A stretch of DNA of 64,000 nt from Ochrobactrum chromiisoli (GCF_026241335.1 NZ_JAPHAV010000002.1:434001-498000), one strand, 5' to 3'. Shown: positions 27,616 to 37,075, counted from the stretch's first letter. The notes: generated by a model not told the origin, from the sequence alone. Translations and numbers: made by a program.

Positions 27616-28668
27616 ATGGTCGTAAAAGCCTATGGTGCTTATGCCGGTGACAAGCCACTTGAACCGATCGACATCACACGCCGCGCGCCGGGTGCAGACG
27701 ATGTGCAGATCGCAATCGCTTATTGCGGTGTCTGCCATTCCGATCTGCATCAGGTTCGTTCGGAATGGGCCGGAACGGTCTATCCTTGCGTTCCCGGCCA
27801 CGAAATTGTCGGCCACGTTACCGCTGTCGGCGCAAATGTCAGCAAATTCAAGGTCGGCGATACGGTCGGCGTTGGCTGCATGGTCGATAGTTGCCAGCAT
27901 TGCTATGCCTGCGATGACGGGCTGGAACAATATTGCGAACACGGCTTCACGGGCACCTATAATTCGCCTACGCCTGACGCGCCGGGCCACACACTTGGCG
28001 GCTACTCGCAGCAGATCGTTGTTAAAGACAAGTTCGTTCTCAAGATCAACCATCCTAAGGAACAGCTTGCTGCCGTTGCACCACTGCTTTGCGCAGGCAT
28101 CACCACATGGTCGCCGCTGCGTCACTGGCGCGTTGGTCCCGGCATGAAAGTCGGCATTGTCGGCATTGGTGGCCTTGGACATATGGGCATCAAACTTGCT
28201 CATGCGCTTGGCGCTCATACAGTCGCGTTCACCACATCCGAAAGCAAGCGCGCAGACGCCAAGGCGCTCGGTGCAGATGAAGTAATTGTCTCGCGCAACG
28301 AAGAAGAGATGAAGGCACACGCCAACAGCTTTGACTTTATCCTCAACACCGTTGCAGCCAGCCACAATCTCGATGCCTTCACCCAGCTCTTAAAGCGTGA
28401 TGGCACCCTGACACTGGTTGGCGTGCCTGAACATGCGCATCCATCGCCAAATGTCGCTACGCTGATCTTCAAACGTCGCTCGATTGCCGGTTCGCTGATC
28501 GGAGGCATTGCTGAAACGCAGGAAATGCTCGACTTCTGCGCTGAAAAAGGCATTGTTGCCGATATTGAAATGATTGCAATCCAGAACATCGAAGATGCAT
28601 ATGAACGCATGCTGAAAAGTGATGTGAAATACCGCTTTGTCATCGACAGCGCGACCCTCCCAGCATAA
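27616..28668 (+). CDS. Zinc-dependent alcohol dehydrogenase, NAD(P)-linked (CAD/YahK-like MDR)
   Basis: 350-residue medium-chain dehydrogenase reducing aldehydes or oxidising primary alcohols. The catalytic zinc site is seen in GVCHSDLHQ, GHEIVG and a later Cys. The structural zinc site is the four-Cys lobe C-x5-C-x2-C-x2-C...C (CMVDSCQHCYAC...YC). The cofactor loop GIGGLGHMGIK and the family SLIGGIAETQEML segment are intact. The ATG at 27616 has AAGGAG; an in-frame upstream ATG at 27574 does not. It is followed by a strong terminator. The substrate cannot be told from sequence. Confidence 0.9.
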   Translation: MVVKAYGAYAGDKPLEPIDITRRAPGADDVQIAIAYCGVCHSDLHQVRSEWAGTVYPCVPGHEIVGHVTAVGANVSKFKVGDTVGVGCMVDSCQHCYACDDGLEQYCEHGFTGTYNSPTPDAPGHTLGGYSQQIVVKDKFVLKINHPKEQLAAVAPLLCAGITTWSPLRHWRVGPGMKVGIVGIGGLGHMGIKLAHALGAHTVAFTTSESKRADAKALGADEVIVSRNEEEMKAHANSFDFILNTVAASHNLDAFTQLLKRDGTLTLVGVPEHAHPSPNVATLIFKRRSIAGSLIGGIAETQEMLDFCAEKGIVADIEMIAIQNIEDAYERMLKSDVKYRFVIDSATLPA

Positions 28669-28681
28669 CGAAATGAAAAAC

Positions 28682-28706
28682 GGCCCGGTCATTCCGGGCC
28701 TTTTTC
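28682..28706. terminator. Terminator between adh and lrp
   Basis: GGCCCGG / CCGGGCC hairpin with a five-base loop followed by TTTTTC; A-rich on the other side, so it could serve both convergent genes. Confidence 0.85.
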
Positions 28707-28711
28707 TTGAT

Positions 28712-29170
28712 TTAAACCGGGATTTCGGAAACCTGCTTAACCGTCTGGCTCGGAACGTCTGTCTTGAGGCTTTGCACGCCTTTGATGCGGCTCAAATGCT
28801 CCGACTGAAAACGGCGATAGTCTTCAATGTCAGCCGCTACAACGCGGATCATTGCATCAAAATCCCCCAACATGAAATAGCACTCAACCACCTGCGGTAG
28901 CTTCAGGATGGCCTTTGCAAAGGTTTGCAGTGTCTCCTCATCTTGTTGATCGAGACGAATGCGCACGAAAAAAGTCAGCCCTTTGCCAATTTTTGCCGGA
29001 TTAAGCACCGCAACATAGCGATCAATTACGCCCGCATCTTCAAGAAGCCGGACGCGACGCAGACATGGTGACGCCGACAGGCCCACCTCACGCGCCAGAT
29101 CATTGTTGGCGATACGACCATTGCGCTGAAGTACGCGAAGGATCCGTCTATCGATATCATCCAGCTTCAT
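28712..29170 (-). CDS. Lrp/AsnC family regulator
   Basis: 152 residues: an N-terminal helix-turn-helix (DIDRRILRVLQRNGRI ... LAREVGLSASPCLRRVRLLE) and a C-terminal RAM ligand domain (VRIRLDQQDEE, VVECYFMLGDFDAMIRVVA). It is divergent from azlCD with a ~170-base spacer, the usual arrangement for an amino-acid-sensing activator of a branched-chain amino acid exporter. Confidence 0.92.
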   Translation of the reverse strand: MKLDDIDRRILRVLQRNGRIANNDLAREVGLSASPCLRRVRLLEDAGVIDRYVAVLNPAKIGKGLTFFVRIRLDQQDEETLQTFAKAILKLPQVVECYFMLGDFDAMIRVVAADIEDYRRFQSEHLSRIKGVQSLKTDVPSQTVKQVSEIPV

Positions 29171-29340
29171 TGGCTATCAATTCCATTTTTTAAAATATTA
29201 TTGGCATTTTGTGCCAAACATTGATGCATAAGACCAATCTTTGCAACCAAATTGCGTCAGACATTGGCTACATTATCCAAAATTCAGACAAATCATGCAA
29301 TGCATAAGGGGCAGCCTGACGGCAGGCCAACGGACGTTTT

Positions 29341-30087
29341 ATGGATATTTCACAGGCCTATGCGCCGCAAAAAAGCAGAACTGCGCGTTATTCGGAATTT
29401 CGCCGGGGTGCAGTTGCCGGGTTTCCGGTTCTGCTTGGCATTATTCCCTATGCGGTGGTTCTGGGTGCGCTTGCTGCACAAAAAGGGTTGAGTCTCGTCG
29501 AAGTTCCATTGATGACCGGTCTCAACTTTGCTGGGGGATCGGAATTTGCAGCTATTCAGCTGTGGACCTCCCCGCCGCATATTTTGCTGATTGCCGCAAT
29601 TACTTTTCTCGTTAACAGCCGTCATCTACTGATGGGGGCAGCGCTCGCTCCATTTATCCGTCATCTGCCCAAGCGCAAGGTTTTTGCGACGCTGTTTCTC
29701 ATGTGCGATGAAAGCTGGGCAATCGGCATTGCCGATGCGAAACGCCGAAAGGCCAAAGGCATCAACCCTGCTCTCAGCCTTAAATTCTATGCCGGTGTTG
29801 CGATCCCGTTTTACATTGCATGGGTGTTCTTTACGACCCTTGGCGCAGCTTTCGGCCCGATGATGGGCGATATGCGTCCATATGGCTTTGACATGGCTTT
29901 TCCGGCTGTCTTCCTCGTGCTGCTTGCAGGCATGTGGAAAGGCGTTGCCGCCGCCCGTCCATGGCTGGTCAGCCTTGTTGTTGCAGCAACAACCTATCTC
30001 ACTATCCCCGGTGCGTGGTATGTCGCAGCCGGTGCGATTTCCGGTCTGATTGCTGCTTATGTTCTGGCAGGTAAAGACAATGATTGA
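29341..30087 (+). CDS. azlC: Branched-chain amino acid exporter large subunit AzlC
   Basis: 248-residue inner-membrane protein of the AzlC/YgaZ family. Typical motifs: RRGAVAGFPVLLGIIPYAVVLGALA, TGLNFAGGSEFAAIQLW, NSRHLLMGAALAPF and FLMCDESWAIG. Seven to eight hydrophobic segments. Its end overlaps azlD by eight bases. Export of leucine/valine-type amino acids is known for the family and would be governed here by the divergent Lrp protein. Confidence 0.9.
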   Translation: MDISQAYAPQKSRTARYSEFRRGAVAGFPVLLGIIPYAVVLGALAAQKGLSLVEVPLMTGLNFAGGSEFAAIQLWTSPPHILLIAAITFLVNSRHLLMGAALAPFIRHLPKRKVFATLFLMCDESWAIGIADAKRRKAKGINPALSLKFYAGVAIPFYIAWVFFTTLGAAFGPMMGDMRPYGFDMAFPAVFLVLLAGMWKGVAAARPWLVSLVVAATTYLTIPGAWYVAAGAISGLIAAYVLAGKDND

Positions 30088-30379
30088 TCCAATAGCAGTT
30101 GTAGCCATCGTTTTAATGGCAAGCGTCACCTATCTCACGCGTATTGGCGGCTATATTCTGTTGCGCAATCGTACGCTCAGCAAGCGCGCCACAGCCGTCA
30201 TGGAAGCCGCTCCCGGCTGCGTGCTGATTTCCGTTATTGCGCCCGATTTCGTTTCCGACAAACCGGCTGATCTTGCAGCGCTTGCGATCACCATTCTAGC
30301 GGCAACACGCTTTTCTATGCTGCCGACCGTCATCATCGGCATCTGCTCGGCTGGTTTTTTCCGCTATCTGATGGGCTAG
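30080..30379 (+). CDS. azlD: Branched-chain amino acid exporter small subunit AzlD
   Basis: 99-residue membrane protein with three to four hydrophobic segments and the AzlD motif SVTYLTRIGGYILL, followed by EAAPGCVLISVIAP. I take the ATG at 30080, which overlaps the azlC stop and couples the two. It ends two bases from the convergent LysR gene. Confidence 0.9.
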   Translation: MIDPIAVVAIVLMASVTYLTRIGGYILLRNRTLSKRATAVMEAAPGCVLISVIAPDFVSDKPADLAALAITILAATRFSMLPTVIIGICSAGFFRYLMG

Positions 30380-30381
30380 GG

Positions 30382-31266
30382 TTACGGCGCAAGCTCGCCC
30401 ATAATCCATTCGCGAAAAGCACGGATTTTGGGCATGTTCTTGCGTGCTTTGGGATAAACCAGCCAATAGGCCTGTCCGTCATCACAAAGAAGATCAAAGG
30501 GCTGGATTAGTTGCCCTGATGCCAGTTCTGCGGCATGAAACGCAGGTGTCAGGATACCAACGCCCTGCCCGGCAGCGGCTGCTCGCCCTTCGAGATGCTG
30601 CGCGCCATAACGGCTGAAAGAATTGCCCTTTATGGCCGGATTTTCAATTCCGGCAGCTTTGTACCAGATTTTCCACCATGGATCGGTGGGGTCGACGGCA
30701 CGAAGGCGCAACAAATCAACAGGATCTTTAATCCCTCCGACCGACTCCATAAGTTTGGGACTGAGCATCGGTGAAAACTGCGCTTTGATCAGTTCGTGGG
30801 CAATCATACCGGGCCACTCACCTCGCCCGCTGCGAATGGCCATATCGACATTTGACGTCGAGAAATCGATTATATCGTTCGAGGTATCCAGTCGCACGGC
30901 CAGCGCCGGATGTTGCATCTGGAACGACCCCAACCGCTGTACCAGCCAGTTTGATGCGAACGTCACCACAGCGCTGATTGTCAAAACGCCCTGCGTGTCA
31001 TCCCGTGCCGAAGCAAAGGCCGCCCGCATTGTTTCAAAGGCATCGTTAATCGCAGGAGCCAAGCGCTTGCCCAGTTCGGTCAATTCCACCTGTCGCGGTT
31101 TACGCAGAAACAGTGGAGCGCCGACACGCTCTTCCAGCAATTTGATCTGATAGCTGACGGCAGCCTGCGTCATTCCCAACTCTTTCGCCGCACGCGTAAA
31201 GCTTGCGTGGCGGGAAGCGGATTCAAAAACACGAATGGCTGAAAGCGGTGGCAGGGGTGACGTCAT
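30382..31266 (-). CDS. LysR-family regulator, GcvA-like
   Basis: 294 residues. The winged helix at the N-terminus (LSAIRVFESASRHASFTRAAKELGMTQ) and the GcvA-subgroup effector domain (LTISAVVTFASNWLVQRL, VDMAIRSGRGEWPG, PWWKIWYKAAG, EGRAAAAGQGVGIL) are clear. Start taken at 31266; AAGGAG lies 12 bases upstream, and an earlier ATG at 31302 has no ribosome site. The target is unknown; the divergent neighbour is a DUF1127 protein. Confidence 0.88.
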   Translation of the reverse strand: MTSPLPPLSAIRVFESASRHASFTRAAKELGMTQAAVSYQIKLLEERVGAPLFLRKPRQVELTELGKRLAPAINDAFETMRAAFASARDDTQGVLTISAVVTFASNWLVQRLGSFQMQHPALAVRLDTSNDIIDFSTSNVDMAIRSGRGEWPGMIAHELIKAQFSPMLSPKLMESVGGIKDPVDLLRLRAVDPTDPWWKIWYKAAGIENPAIKGNSFSRYGAQHLEGRAAAAGQGVGILTPAFHAAELASGQLIQPFDLLCDDGQAYWLVYPKARKNMPKIRAFREWIMGELAP

Positions 31267-31380
31267 AATACATAAGTTCTCCTTATGTAGGATAATCGAC
31301 ATTCAATTGGAAAACAAAGCATTTTTCCATCATAACTATAGGCACAATTTAACACATACCCCTAAAAAATGAGACCTACT

Positions 31381-31602
31381 ATGCGTGATGTTGACATCAG
31401 CTCATCAACGATTGCCGCTGCTTGCCCTGAAAAAACTACGCCATTGAGCTTGCGCAAGTGGATTGCGCGCTTGTTCAAGCGGAAACGTAAGTATTACCTC
31501 ATCAACGAACACTCGCCGGAATATTTGCTGCGCGATGTGGGTATCAAAGAGGGCAGACCAACCCATTTTGCCCGTGACGGACATAAGCTGCCTGAATGGT
31601 GA
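31381..31602 (+). CDS. DUF1127 (YjiS-like) small protein
   Basis: 73 residues (77 if the ATG at 31369 is used). The basic stretch LRKWIARLFKRKRKYYLI followed by SPEYLLRDVGIKEG is the DUF1127 pattern. Such proteins in Rhizobiales are linked to RNA binding and stress or phosphate/carbon adaptation, but no specific role can be assigned here. Ribosome site is weak. Confidence 0.72.
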   Translation: MRDVDISSSTIAAACPEKTTPLSLRKWIARLFKRKRKYYLINEHSPEYLLRDVGIKEGRPTHFARDGHKLPEW

Positions 31603-31664
31603 TATTTTTTTGTTTTAACGCATTATTCCGCGCAAAACCGCTTCGCACTTTTGTTGGAAATGCT

Positions 31665-32336
31665 TTAGCCACTAACCACTGCAAAGCCACGCGCTTTCAG
31701 GCCACGCCGATCTTCGCGCAGATTGTCGATCAGACGCGATCGGCTTCCACCCAAATGCGATGTCATCAGAGTGGTGGCTTGAGACAAGTTTCCTTCTCGC
31801 ACCGCATCCAGAATGGCATGATGCTGTTGCCAGGCGCGCGCCAGCGCATCCGCATCGCGCACTTCAAGCCAGCGTGCGCGCGAAAGCCGCTGCATGGCAT
31901 CGCGAACGCCACGGCTGAGAAATTCATTACCCGAAAGTCGGGCAAGCTCGATGTGAAAATCCATCCCCACGCGATGCCACTCTTCACGCGAACGTGTCGC
32001 ATCACAACTGTTGAGCATTTCAGCAATCGCATCGACCCCACTGCGATCTTCCATCGCGCAAGTGACCTTGAGGGCGGCAATCTCCAGTGCCTCGCGATAG
32101 ACGCCGATCTGTTCAATCTCGGCGAGATTGATCGGTGAAACAGTCCAGCCGCGCCCTTCCCTTCCGACAAGTCCCTCGGCTTCAAGCCGTAAAAGTGCGG
32201 CTCGGATCGGCGTGCGCGAAGCATTGAACTGCGTCTCGATCCAGCGTTCAGTCAGCCGCTCGCCTGGTCCCAGTTCAAGCCCGAGGATCATATCGCGAAG
32301 CTGTTCTTCGACGTGCCGCATCTGTGACATCTGCAT
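31665..32336 (-). CDS. GntR-family regulator, FCD domain
   Basis: 223 residues: winged helix (EEQLRDMILGLELGPGERLTERWIE, FNASRTPIRAALLRLEAEGL) and FCD helical domain (VYREALEIAALKV, GMDFHIELARLSGN, QQHHAILDAVREGN, SHLGGSR). It is divergent from an MFS permease across a 118-base region with palindromes, so it probably represses that transporter. Inducer unknown. Confidence 0.9.
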   Translation of the reverse strand: MQMSQMRHVEEQLRDMILGLELGPGERLTERWIETQFNASRTPIRAALLRLEAEGLVGREGRGWTVSPINLAEIEQIGVYREALEIAALKVTCAMEDRSGVDAIAEMLNSCDATRSREEWHRVGMDFHIELARLSGNEFLSRGVRDAMQRLSRARWLEVRDADALARAWQQHHAILDAVREGNLSQATTLMTSHLGGSRSRLIDNLREDRRGLKARGFAVVSG

Positions 32337-32352
32337 CCCAATTTTTCCGGTT

Positions 32353-32420
32353 GCCTGATTGACAACTTATTGTGTCAGGCGCATGTGTGTATTCCAAATT
32401 GGTATCCCAAAATGGAATAC
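32353..32420. promoter_or_regulatory. Candidate GntR operators between the regulator and the MFS gene
   Basis: Three inverted arrangements are packed here: GCCTGA (32353) with TCAGGC (32375); GTATTCC (32389) with GGAATAC (32414); and inside the latter TTGGTATCCCAA (32399-32410), close to the TGGTATACCA-type core bound by many FCD regulators. Site assignment is inference. Confidence 0.5.
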
Positions 32421-32454
32421 AAAACAACCGCACATTATTACAACGGAATAAACC

Positions 32455-33699
32455 ATGAATACCCGGCATGCCGAAACAGGCGATAAGGCGGCAATTGGTG
32501 ATGAAAACCACGAACGCTATTGGAAGCAGAATCTTTTCATCTGCCTCATTGGTTCATTCACCACGCTCATTGCCATGTCGCTGCTTCTGCCGTTCCTCCC
32601 GCTTTATGTGGCACAATTGGGCGTGGCCGACGAAGCTGCAATCGTGCAATGGTCGGGCATCGCCTATGGCGCGACCTTTCTCGCAGCCGCTATCGTGGCC
32701 CCCTTCTGGGGCAAGCTCGGTGACCTTTATGGCCGCAAACTGATGCTGATCCGCGCAAGCCTTGGCATGGCGATTGCCATGTCGCTGATGGGCATGGTCA
32801 CAGATATCTGGCAGCTAGTGGCGCTGCGCCTGTTTGTCGGCATTGCAGGCGGCTATTCCTCCGGCTCTATGATTCTCGTCGCAACCCAGACACCAAAGGA
32901 CAAGACCGGCTGGGCACTGGGTGCACTTTCTGCCGGCATCATGGCTGGCAATCTGGCTGGCCCTTTGCTGGGTGGTGCGCTTCCACCGCTGATCGGTATC
33001 CGCGCGACCTTCTGGCTGGCAGGCAGCGTGATCTTCCTGACCTTTCTTGCAACAACATTTCTGATCCGCGAAGATCGCAAACCACCCAAGCGAAACAACG
33101 AACAAAAGAAGCAATCGATATGGGCTTTAGTTCCCGACCGCAAACCCGTCATCGCCATGCTTGCGACCGGCATGTTGCTGATGTTTGCCAATATGTCGAT
33201 TGAGCCGATCATCACCGTCTATGTGATGCAACTGATGGATGATCAGGCGAAGGTCACTCTGATTTCCGGTGTCGTCATGGCTGCGACAGCGCTCGGCAGC
33301 ATCCTGTCCGCCTCACGCCTTGGCCGCCTTGCAGATCGCATCGGCCATACTCGCGTCATTACCGGCGCATTGGCCATGGCAGCACTGTTGCTTATTCCCC
33401 AAGCCTTTGTGACCGAAGCCTGGCAGCTGATCGGTCTCCGCTTCCTGATGGGGTTGGCTTTGGGCGGCCTTTTACCCTGCATCAGCAGCGTCATCCGGCA
33501 CAATGTCCCTGACCGCGTAGCAGGCAGCGTGCTTGGACTTTCTGTTTCCGCCCAATATGTCGGGCAGGTGGCGGGTCCAGTGGCCGGTGGCTTTGTCGGC
33601 GGACAGTTTAGCATGCCCGCCGTATTTATTGCCACGTCAGTGCTCATGGGCCTCGGTGCGGCTTATAACTGGGGCGCTCTCAGGAACGGCGTTAGATAG
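32455..33699 (+). CDS. MFS transporter, drug/metabolite efflux type
   Basis: 414-residue inner-membrane carrier with twelve predicted helices. Major-facilitator loop motifs: GKLGDLYGRKLMLIRASLG between helices 2 and 3 and GRLADRIGHTRVI in the second half. A hydrophilic middle loop (REDRKPPKRNNEQKK) separates the two halves. It is divergent from the GntR regulator; its stop overlaps the convergent SDR gene by eight bases. Substrate unknown. Confidence 0.87.
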   Translation: MNTRHAETGDKAAIGDENHERYWKQNLFICLIGSFTTLIAMSLLLPFLPLYVAQLGVADEAAIVQWSGIAYGATFLAAAIVAPFWGKLGDLYGRKLMLIRASLGMAIAMSLMGMVTDIWQLVALRLFVGIAGGYSSGSMILVATQTPKDKTGWALGALSAGIMAGNLAGPLLGGALPPLIGIRATFWLAGSVIFLTFLATTFLIREDRKPPKRNNEQKKQSIWALVPDRKPVIAMLATGMLLMFANMSIEPIITVYVMQLMDDQAKVTLISGVVMAATALGSILSASRLGRLADRIGHTRVITGALAMAALLLIPQAFVTEAWQLIGLRFLMGLALGGLLPCISSVIRHNVPDRVAGSVLGLSVSAQYVGQVAGPVAGGFVGGQFSMPAVFIATSVLMGLGAAYNWGALRNGVR

Positions 33700-34441
33700 A
33701 GTAACCACCATCAACGCTAAGCGCTGTTCCTGTCACCATTGATGATGCATCGGAAGCAAGGAACAGCGCAGCCTCGGCCACATCTTCAGGCTTGGAGAAG
33801 CGGCCAAGCGGAATGGTTTCTTTCAGATCTTTACGCGCCTGCGGCGTATCTTCCGTGAGAAAAAGCGCCAAAGCTTCGCCGTCGCTTTCAGCGGGGCAGA
33901 TACAGTTGACGCGAATATTTTTCTCGGCCAGCTCAAGCGCCATCGCCTTGGTTGCGCTCACAACCCAGCCTTTGGACGCCGCAAACCATGTAAGCCCTTT
34001 GCGTGGGTGATTGGCCATCGCCGATGCCGTGTTGATAATCGCGCCGCTCCCCTGATGCTCCATGATCGGGGCAACGAGCAGCGTCGAATAATAGATCGCC
34101 TTCATATTAACGGCATTGATGAGATCGAAATTATGCTCATCCACATCCGTCAAAGGCATGTTACGGTGGGTGAAACCGGCATTGTTGACCATGATGTCGA
34201 TACGACCAAACTTGTCGAATGCCGCGCGCGCCAGACGTTCCATATCATCCTTGCGCGAAACATCAGCCTGTACGGATAAAGCATTCTCGCCAATATCGGC
34301 TAACTCGTCTTCAAGGCGCTTCACATTCACATCCGCCAGCACGACTTTAGCGCCTTCAGCTGCAAATCGGCGCGCTATCGCAGAACCGAAACCCGATCCC
34401 GCACCTGTGATGATCGCAACCTTATCCTGCAGCCTTTTCAT
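33692..34441 (-). CDS. SDR-family oxidoreductase with the catalytic Tyr replaced by Phe
   Basis: 249-residue classical short-chain dehydrogenase fold: cofactor motif TGAGSGFG (12-19), D60-V61, NNAG (86-89), Ser140, and Lys157 in the F153-A-A-S-K157 box where Tyr-x3-Lys is expected. The Phe codon is TTT (33986-33988 area on the minus strand). The spacing of 13 from Ser140 and 4 to Lys157 shows it is the catalytic position. The C-terminal DGGYSI is standard. It may be inactive, altered in mechanism, or carry a one-base sequence error. Convergent with the MFS gene. Confidence 0.85.
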   Translation of the reverse strand: MKRLQDKVAIITGAGSGFGSAIARRFAAEGAKVVLADVNVKRLEDELADIGENALSVQADVSRKDDMERLARAAFDKFGRIDIMVNNAGFTHRNMPLTDVDEHNFDLINAVNMKAIYYSTLLVAPIMEHQGSGAIINTASAMANHPRKGLTWFAASKGWVVSATKAMALELAEKNIRVNCICPAESDGEALALFLTEDTPQARKDLKETIPLGRFSKPEDVAEAALFLASDASSMVTGTALSVDGGYSI

Positions 34442-34690
34442 GTCATGCTCCTTTCGCGGATATTTATTAGAATCCGCCCGTCAAATCACTTCTATCGCAT
34501 TATCTTGAACACGCTATATATGCATATGCCGTTAACCAGAGTCATAAGACACCTGTAATTGGCAACATTCGCGAGAATGTTATATTGGACGGTTGAATTT
34601 AAATCGATTAGATCGTAGACAAAGGCTGCGCGAAAATCGCAATCTGCTATTAGCGAAGTGATTTGCGTCAGAAGTGGAAGAGAGCAATAT

Positions 34691-36163
34691 ATGACCAGCC
34701 AGATAATACCGGTAGAGCCCTTCGATTGTATCGTTTTCGGCGGTTCCGGCGATCTTGCCGAACGCAAACTGATTCCTGCTCTGTACCAGCGCCAACGTGC
34801 AGGTCAGCTCAGTGAGCCAACACGTATCATCGGTGCATCGCGTAGCGCCATGACCGATGAGGAATATCGCAAATTTGCCCGTGATGCGATCAACGAGCAT
34901 GTGAAAGATTCCGAAATTGACGCCAAGGAAGTCGAGGCATTTATGGCTCGGCTGACCTATGTCGCAGTCGATGCAAAATCGGAAGATGGCTGGGCTGCTC
35001 TGAAAGAGGCTATTGGCAAAAAGCCTGAAAAGATCCGCGCGTTTTATCTCGCAGTCAGCCCAACTTTGTTTGGTGACATCGCCAACCGTCTCAAGTCGCA
35101 TGGCTTGATCACGCGCGATACGCGCATCATCGTTGAAAAGCCAATTGGCCGCGATCTCGAATCCGCCAATGCGCTTAATGACACCATCGGCAGCGTTTTC
35201 CGCGAAGACCAGATTTTCCGTATCGACCATTATCTGGGCAAGGAAACCGTCCAGAACCTGATGGCTCTGCGCTTTGCGAATGCACTTTATGAGCCATTGT
35301 GGAATTCTGCGCACGTTGACCACGTTCAGATTACGGTTGCCGAATCTGTCGGCCTTGAAGGTCGCGCGGGCTATTACAACACTGCTGGCGCATTGCGCGA
35401 TATGGTACAGAACCATATTCTGCAGCTTCTTTGCCTCGTCGCCATGGAGCCACCTTCGTCGCTCGAAGCCGATGCCGTCCATGACGAAAAGGTCAAGGTA
35501 CTGCGTTCGCTCAAACCAATTACCTCGGCTAATGTCGAAGACGTGACGGTACGCGGCCAGTATCGCGCTGGCGCATCCGCAGGTGGTCCTGTTAAGGGCT
35601 ACCTCGAAGACCTTGGCAGCGACGACAGCAACACCGAAACTTTTGTGGCGCTGAAGGCCGAAATCAACAACTGGCGTTGGGCTGGCGTTCCGTTTTACAT
35701 GCGTACAGGCAAACGCCTTGCGTCCCGTGTTTCGGAAATCGTCGTCACCTTTAAGCCGATCCCGTATTCGATCTTCGGAGAACATGCCGGCAAAGTTGTC
35801 GCCAACCAGCTCGTTATCCGTTTGCAGCCGGATGAAGGTGTCAAGCAGTGGCTGATGATCAAGGATCCAGGTCCGGGCGGGATGCGCCTTCGCCACGTTC
35901 CACTTGATATGAGCTTTGCTGAATCCTTCAATGAACGCAATCCTGATGCCTATGAGCGTCTGATCATGGACGTTGTACGTGGCAACCAGACACTCTTCAT
36001 GCGCCGCGATGAAGTGGAAGCGGCATGGCGCTGGGTTGATCCGATCCTCAAGGGTTGGGAGGTGAACAACCAACAGGTTCAGGGCTATACGTCAGGCACC
36101 TGGGGACCATCGTCTTCGATCGCTCTTATCGAGCGTGATGGTCGGACCTGGCACGAAAGCTGA
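34691..36163 (+). CDS. zwf: Glucose-6-phosphate 1-dehydrogenase
   Basis: Oxidises glucose-6-phosphate to 6-phosphogluconolactone with NADP reduction; entry to the Entner-Doudoroff route. 490 residues. The nucleotide fold starts FGGSGDLAERK (16-26); VEKPIGRDL and the active-site RIDHYLGKE are intact, as is FYMRTGKRL. The ATG at 34691 has GGAAGAG; the upstream in-frame ATG at 34658 is rejected. First gene of zwf-pgl-edd; the ~250-base upstream gap holds its promoter. Confidence 0.97.
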   Translation: MTSQIIPVEPFDCIVFGGSGDLAERKLIPALYQRQRAGQLSEPTRIIGASRSAMTDEEYRKFARDAINEHVKDSEIDAKEVEAFMARLTYVAVDAKSEDGWAALKEAIGKKPEKIRAFYLAVSPTLFGDIANRLKSHGLITRDTRIIVEKPIGRDLESANALNDTIGSVFREDQIFRIDHYLGKETVQNLMALRFANALYEPLWNSAHVDHVQITVAESVGLEGRAGYYNTAGALRDMVQNHILQLLCLVAMEPPSSLEADAVHDEKVKVLRSLKPITSANVEDVTVRGQYRAGASAGGPVKGYLEDLGSDDSNTETFVALKAEINNWRWAGVPFYMRTGKRLASRVSEIVVTFKPIPYSIFGEHAGKVVANQLVIRLQPDEGVKQWLMIKDPGPGGMRLRHVPLDMSFAESFNERNPDAYERLIMDVVRGNQTLFMRRDEVEAAWRWVDPILKGWEVNNQQVQGYTSGTWGPSSSIALIERDGRTWHES

Positions 36164-36289
36164 CAAAGCAAAGTCCGGGGACGTTGACAGACATTCCCGG
36201 ATCAGTCTTTGTGCCACAAAATAAAGAGCGAGCGCGAATATCCGCAGAGATTGCGCTCGTTCCGGACGTTTGGACTTGAAAGGTACGGC

Positions 36290-36988
36290 ATGAGCATCGA
36301 ACGGCACGATTTTACCAGTGGAACAGAACTTGCGCAGGCGCTTTCTGAAGCAATTGCGAACAAGTTGGCTGCCGCTATTGCTGAGCGGGGGCAAGCGACA
36401 CTTGCTGTTTCCGGCGGCACAACGCCGCTCAAGCTGTTCGACATCTTGTCCCGCAAAATGATTGACTGGACGCTTGTGACTATTACGCTCGTCGATGAGC
36501 GCTTTGTCGCACCAACCAACGAACGTTCCAACGAAAAGCTGGTGCGTGATCATCTGTTGCGTGATCATGCAGGTGTCGCGAAATTTGTCGGCCTTTATAA
36601 TCCGGCTGCGACCGCAGAAACAGCAGCACTGGCGGCTGCCAGCCGTATTGATGCATTGCGTCGCCCGTTTGACGTCGTCGTGCTTGGCATGGGCAATGAT
36701 GGGCACACAGCTTCGTTTTTCCCGAATGCCGACCGTCTTGATCAGGCGATTGATCCAAAGACCAAGGCTGTTGTTCTGCCAATTCATGCAGAAGGTGCAG
36801 GTGAAAAGCGCCTGACACTGACCTTGCCATTGCTGGTGGAAGCAGACATGCTGGTTCTGCATATTGAGGGTGCTGCGAAGCAGGCAACACTTGAAAAGGC
36901 ACTTGCCAGCGACGACGAAAATGAAATGCCGGTTCGCGCCGTGTTCCATCACGCCCGCAAGCCGATACAACTTTATTGGACAAGCTAA
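36290..36988 (+). CDS. pgl: 6-phosphogluconolactonase
   Basis: Hydrolyses the lactone made by Zwf. 232 residues with LAVSGGTTPLKLFDIL, LVDERFVAPTNERSNE and a LGMGNDGHTASFFP active-site block, all typical of DevB/Pgl. Start chosen at 36290 behind GAAAGG. It lies 127 bases after zwf and 87 before edd on the same strand. Confidence 0.95.
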   Translation: MSIERHDFTSGTELAQALSEAIANKLAAAIAERGQATLAVSGGTTPLKLFDILSRKMIDWTLVTITLVDERFVAPTNERSNEKLVRDHLLRDHAGVAKFVGLYNPAATAETAALAAASRIDALRRPFDVVVLGMGNDGHTASFFPNADRLDQAIDPKTKAVVLPIHAEGAGEKRLTLTLPLLVEADMLVLHIEGAAKQATLEKALASDDENEMPVRAVFHHARKPIQLYWTS

Positions 36989-37075
36989 CGGTCTCATTGA
37001 ACGCAGCAGTTTGCGTTTGGGACTGTGTTATAATTAACCACAGGCAAGCCTGGCATTTTCCAACAGGTGATACCC

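Noticed and set aside
34580-36073. 497-codon open frame antisense to zwf
   Set aside because: Mirror of zwf coding sequence, Cys/His/Phe-rich with no family pattern and no ribosome site.
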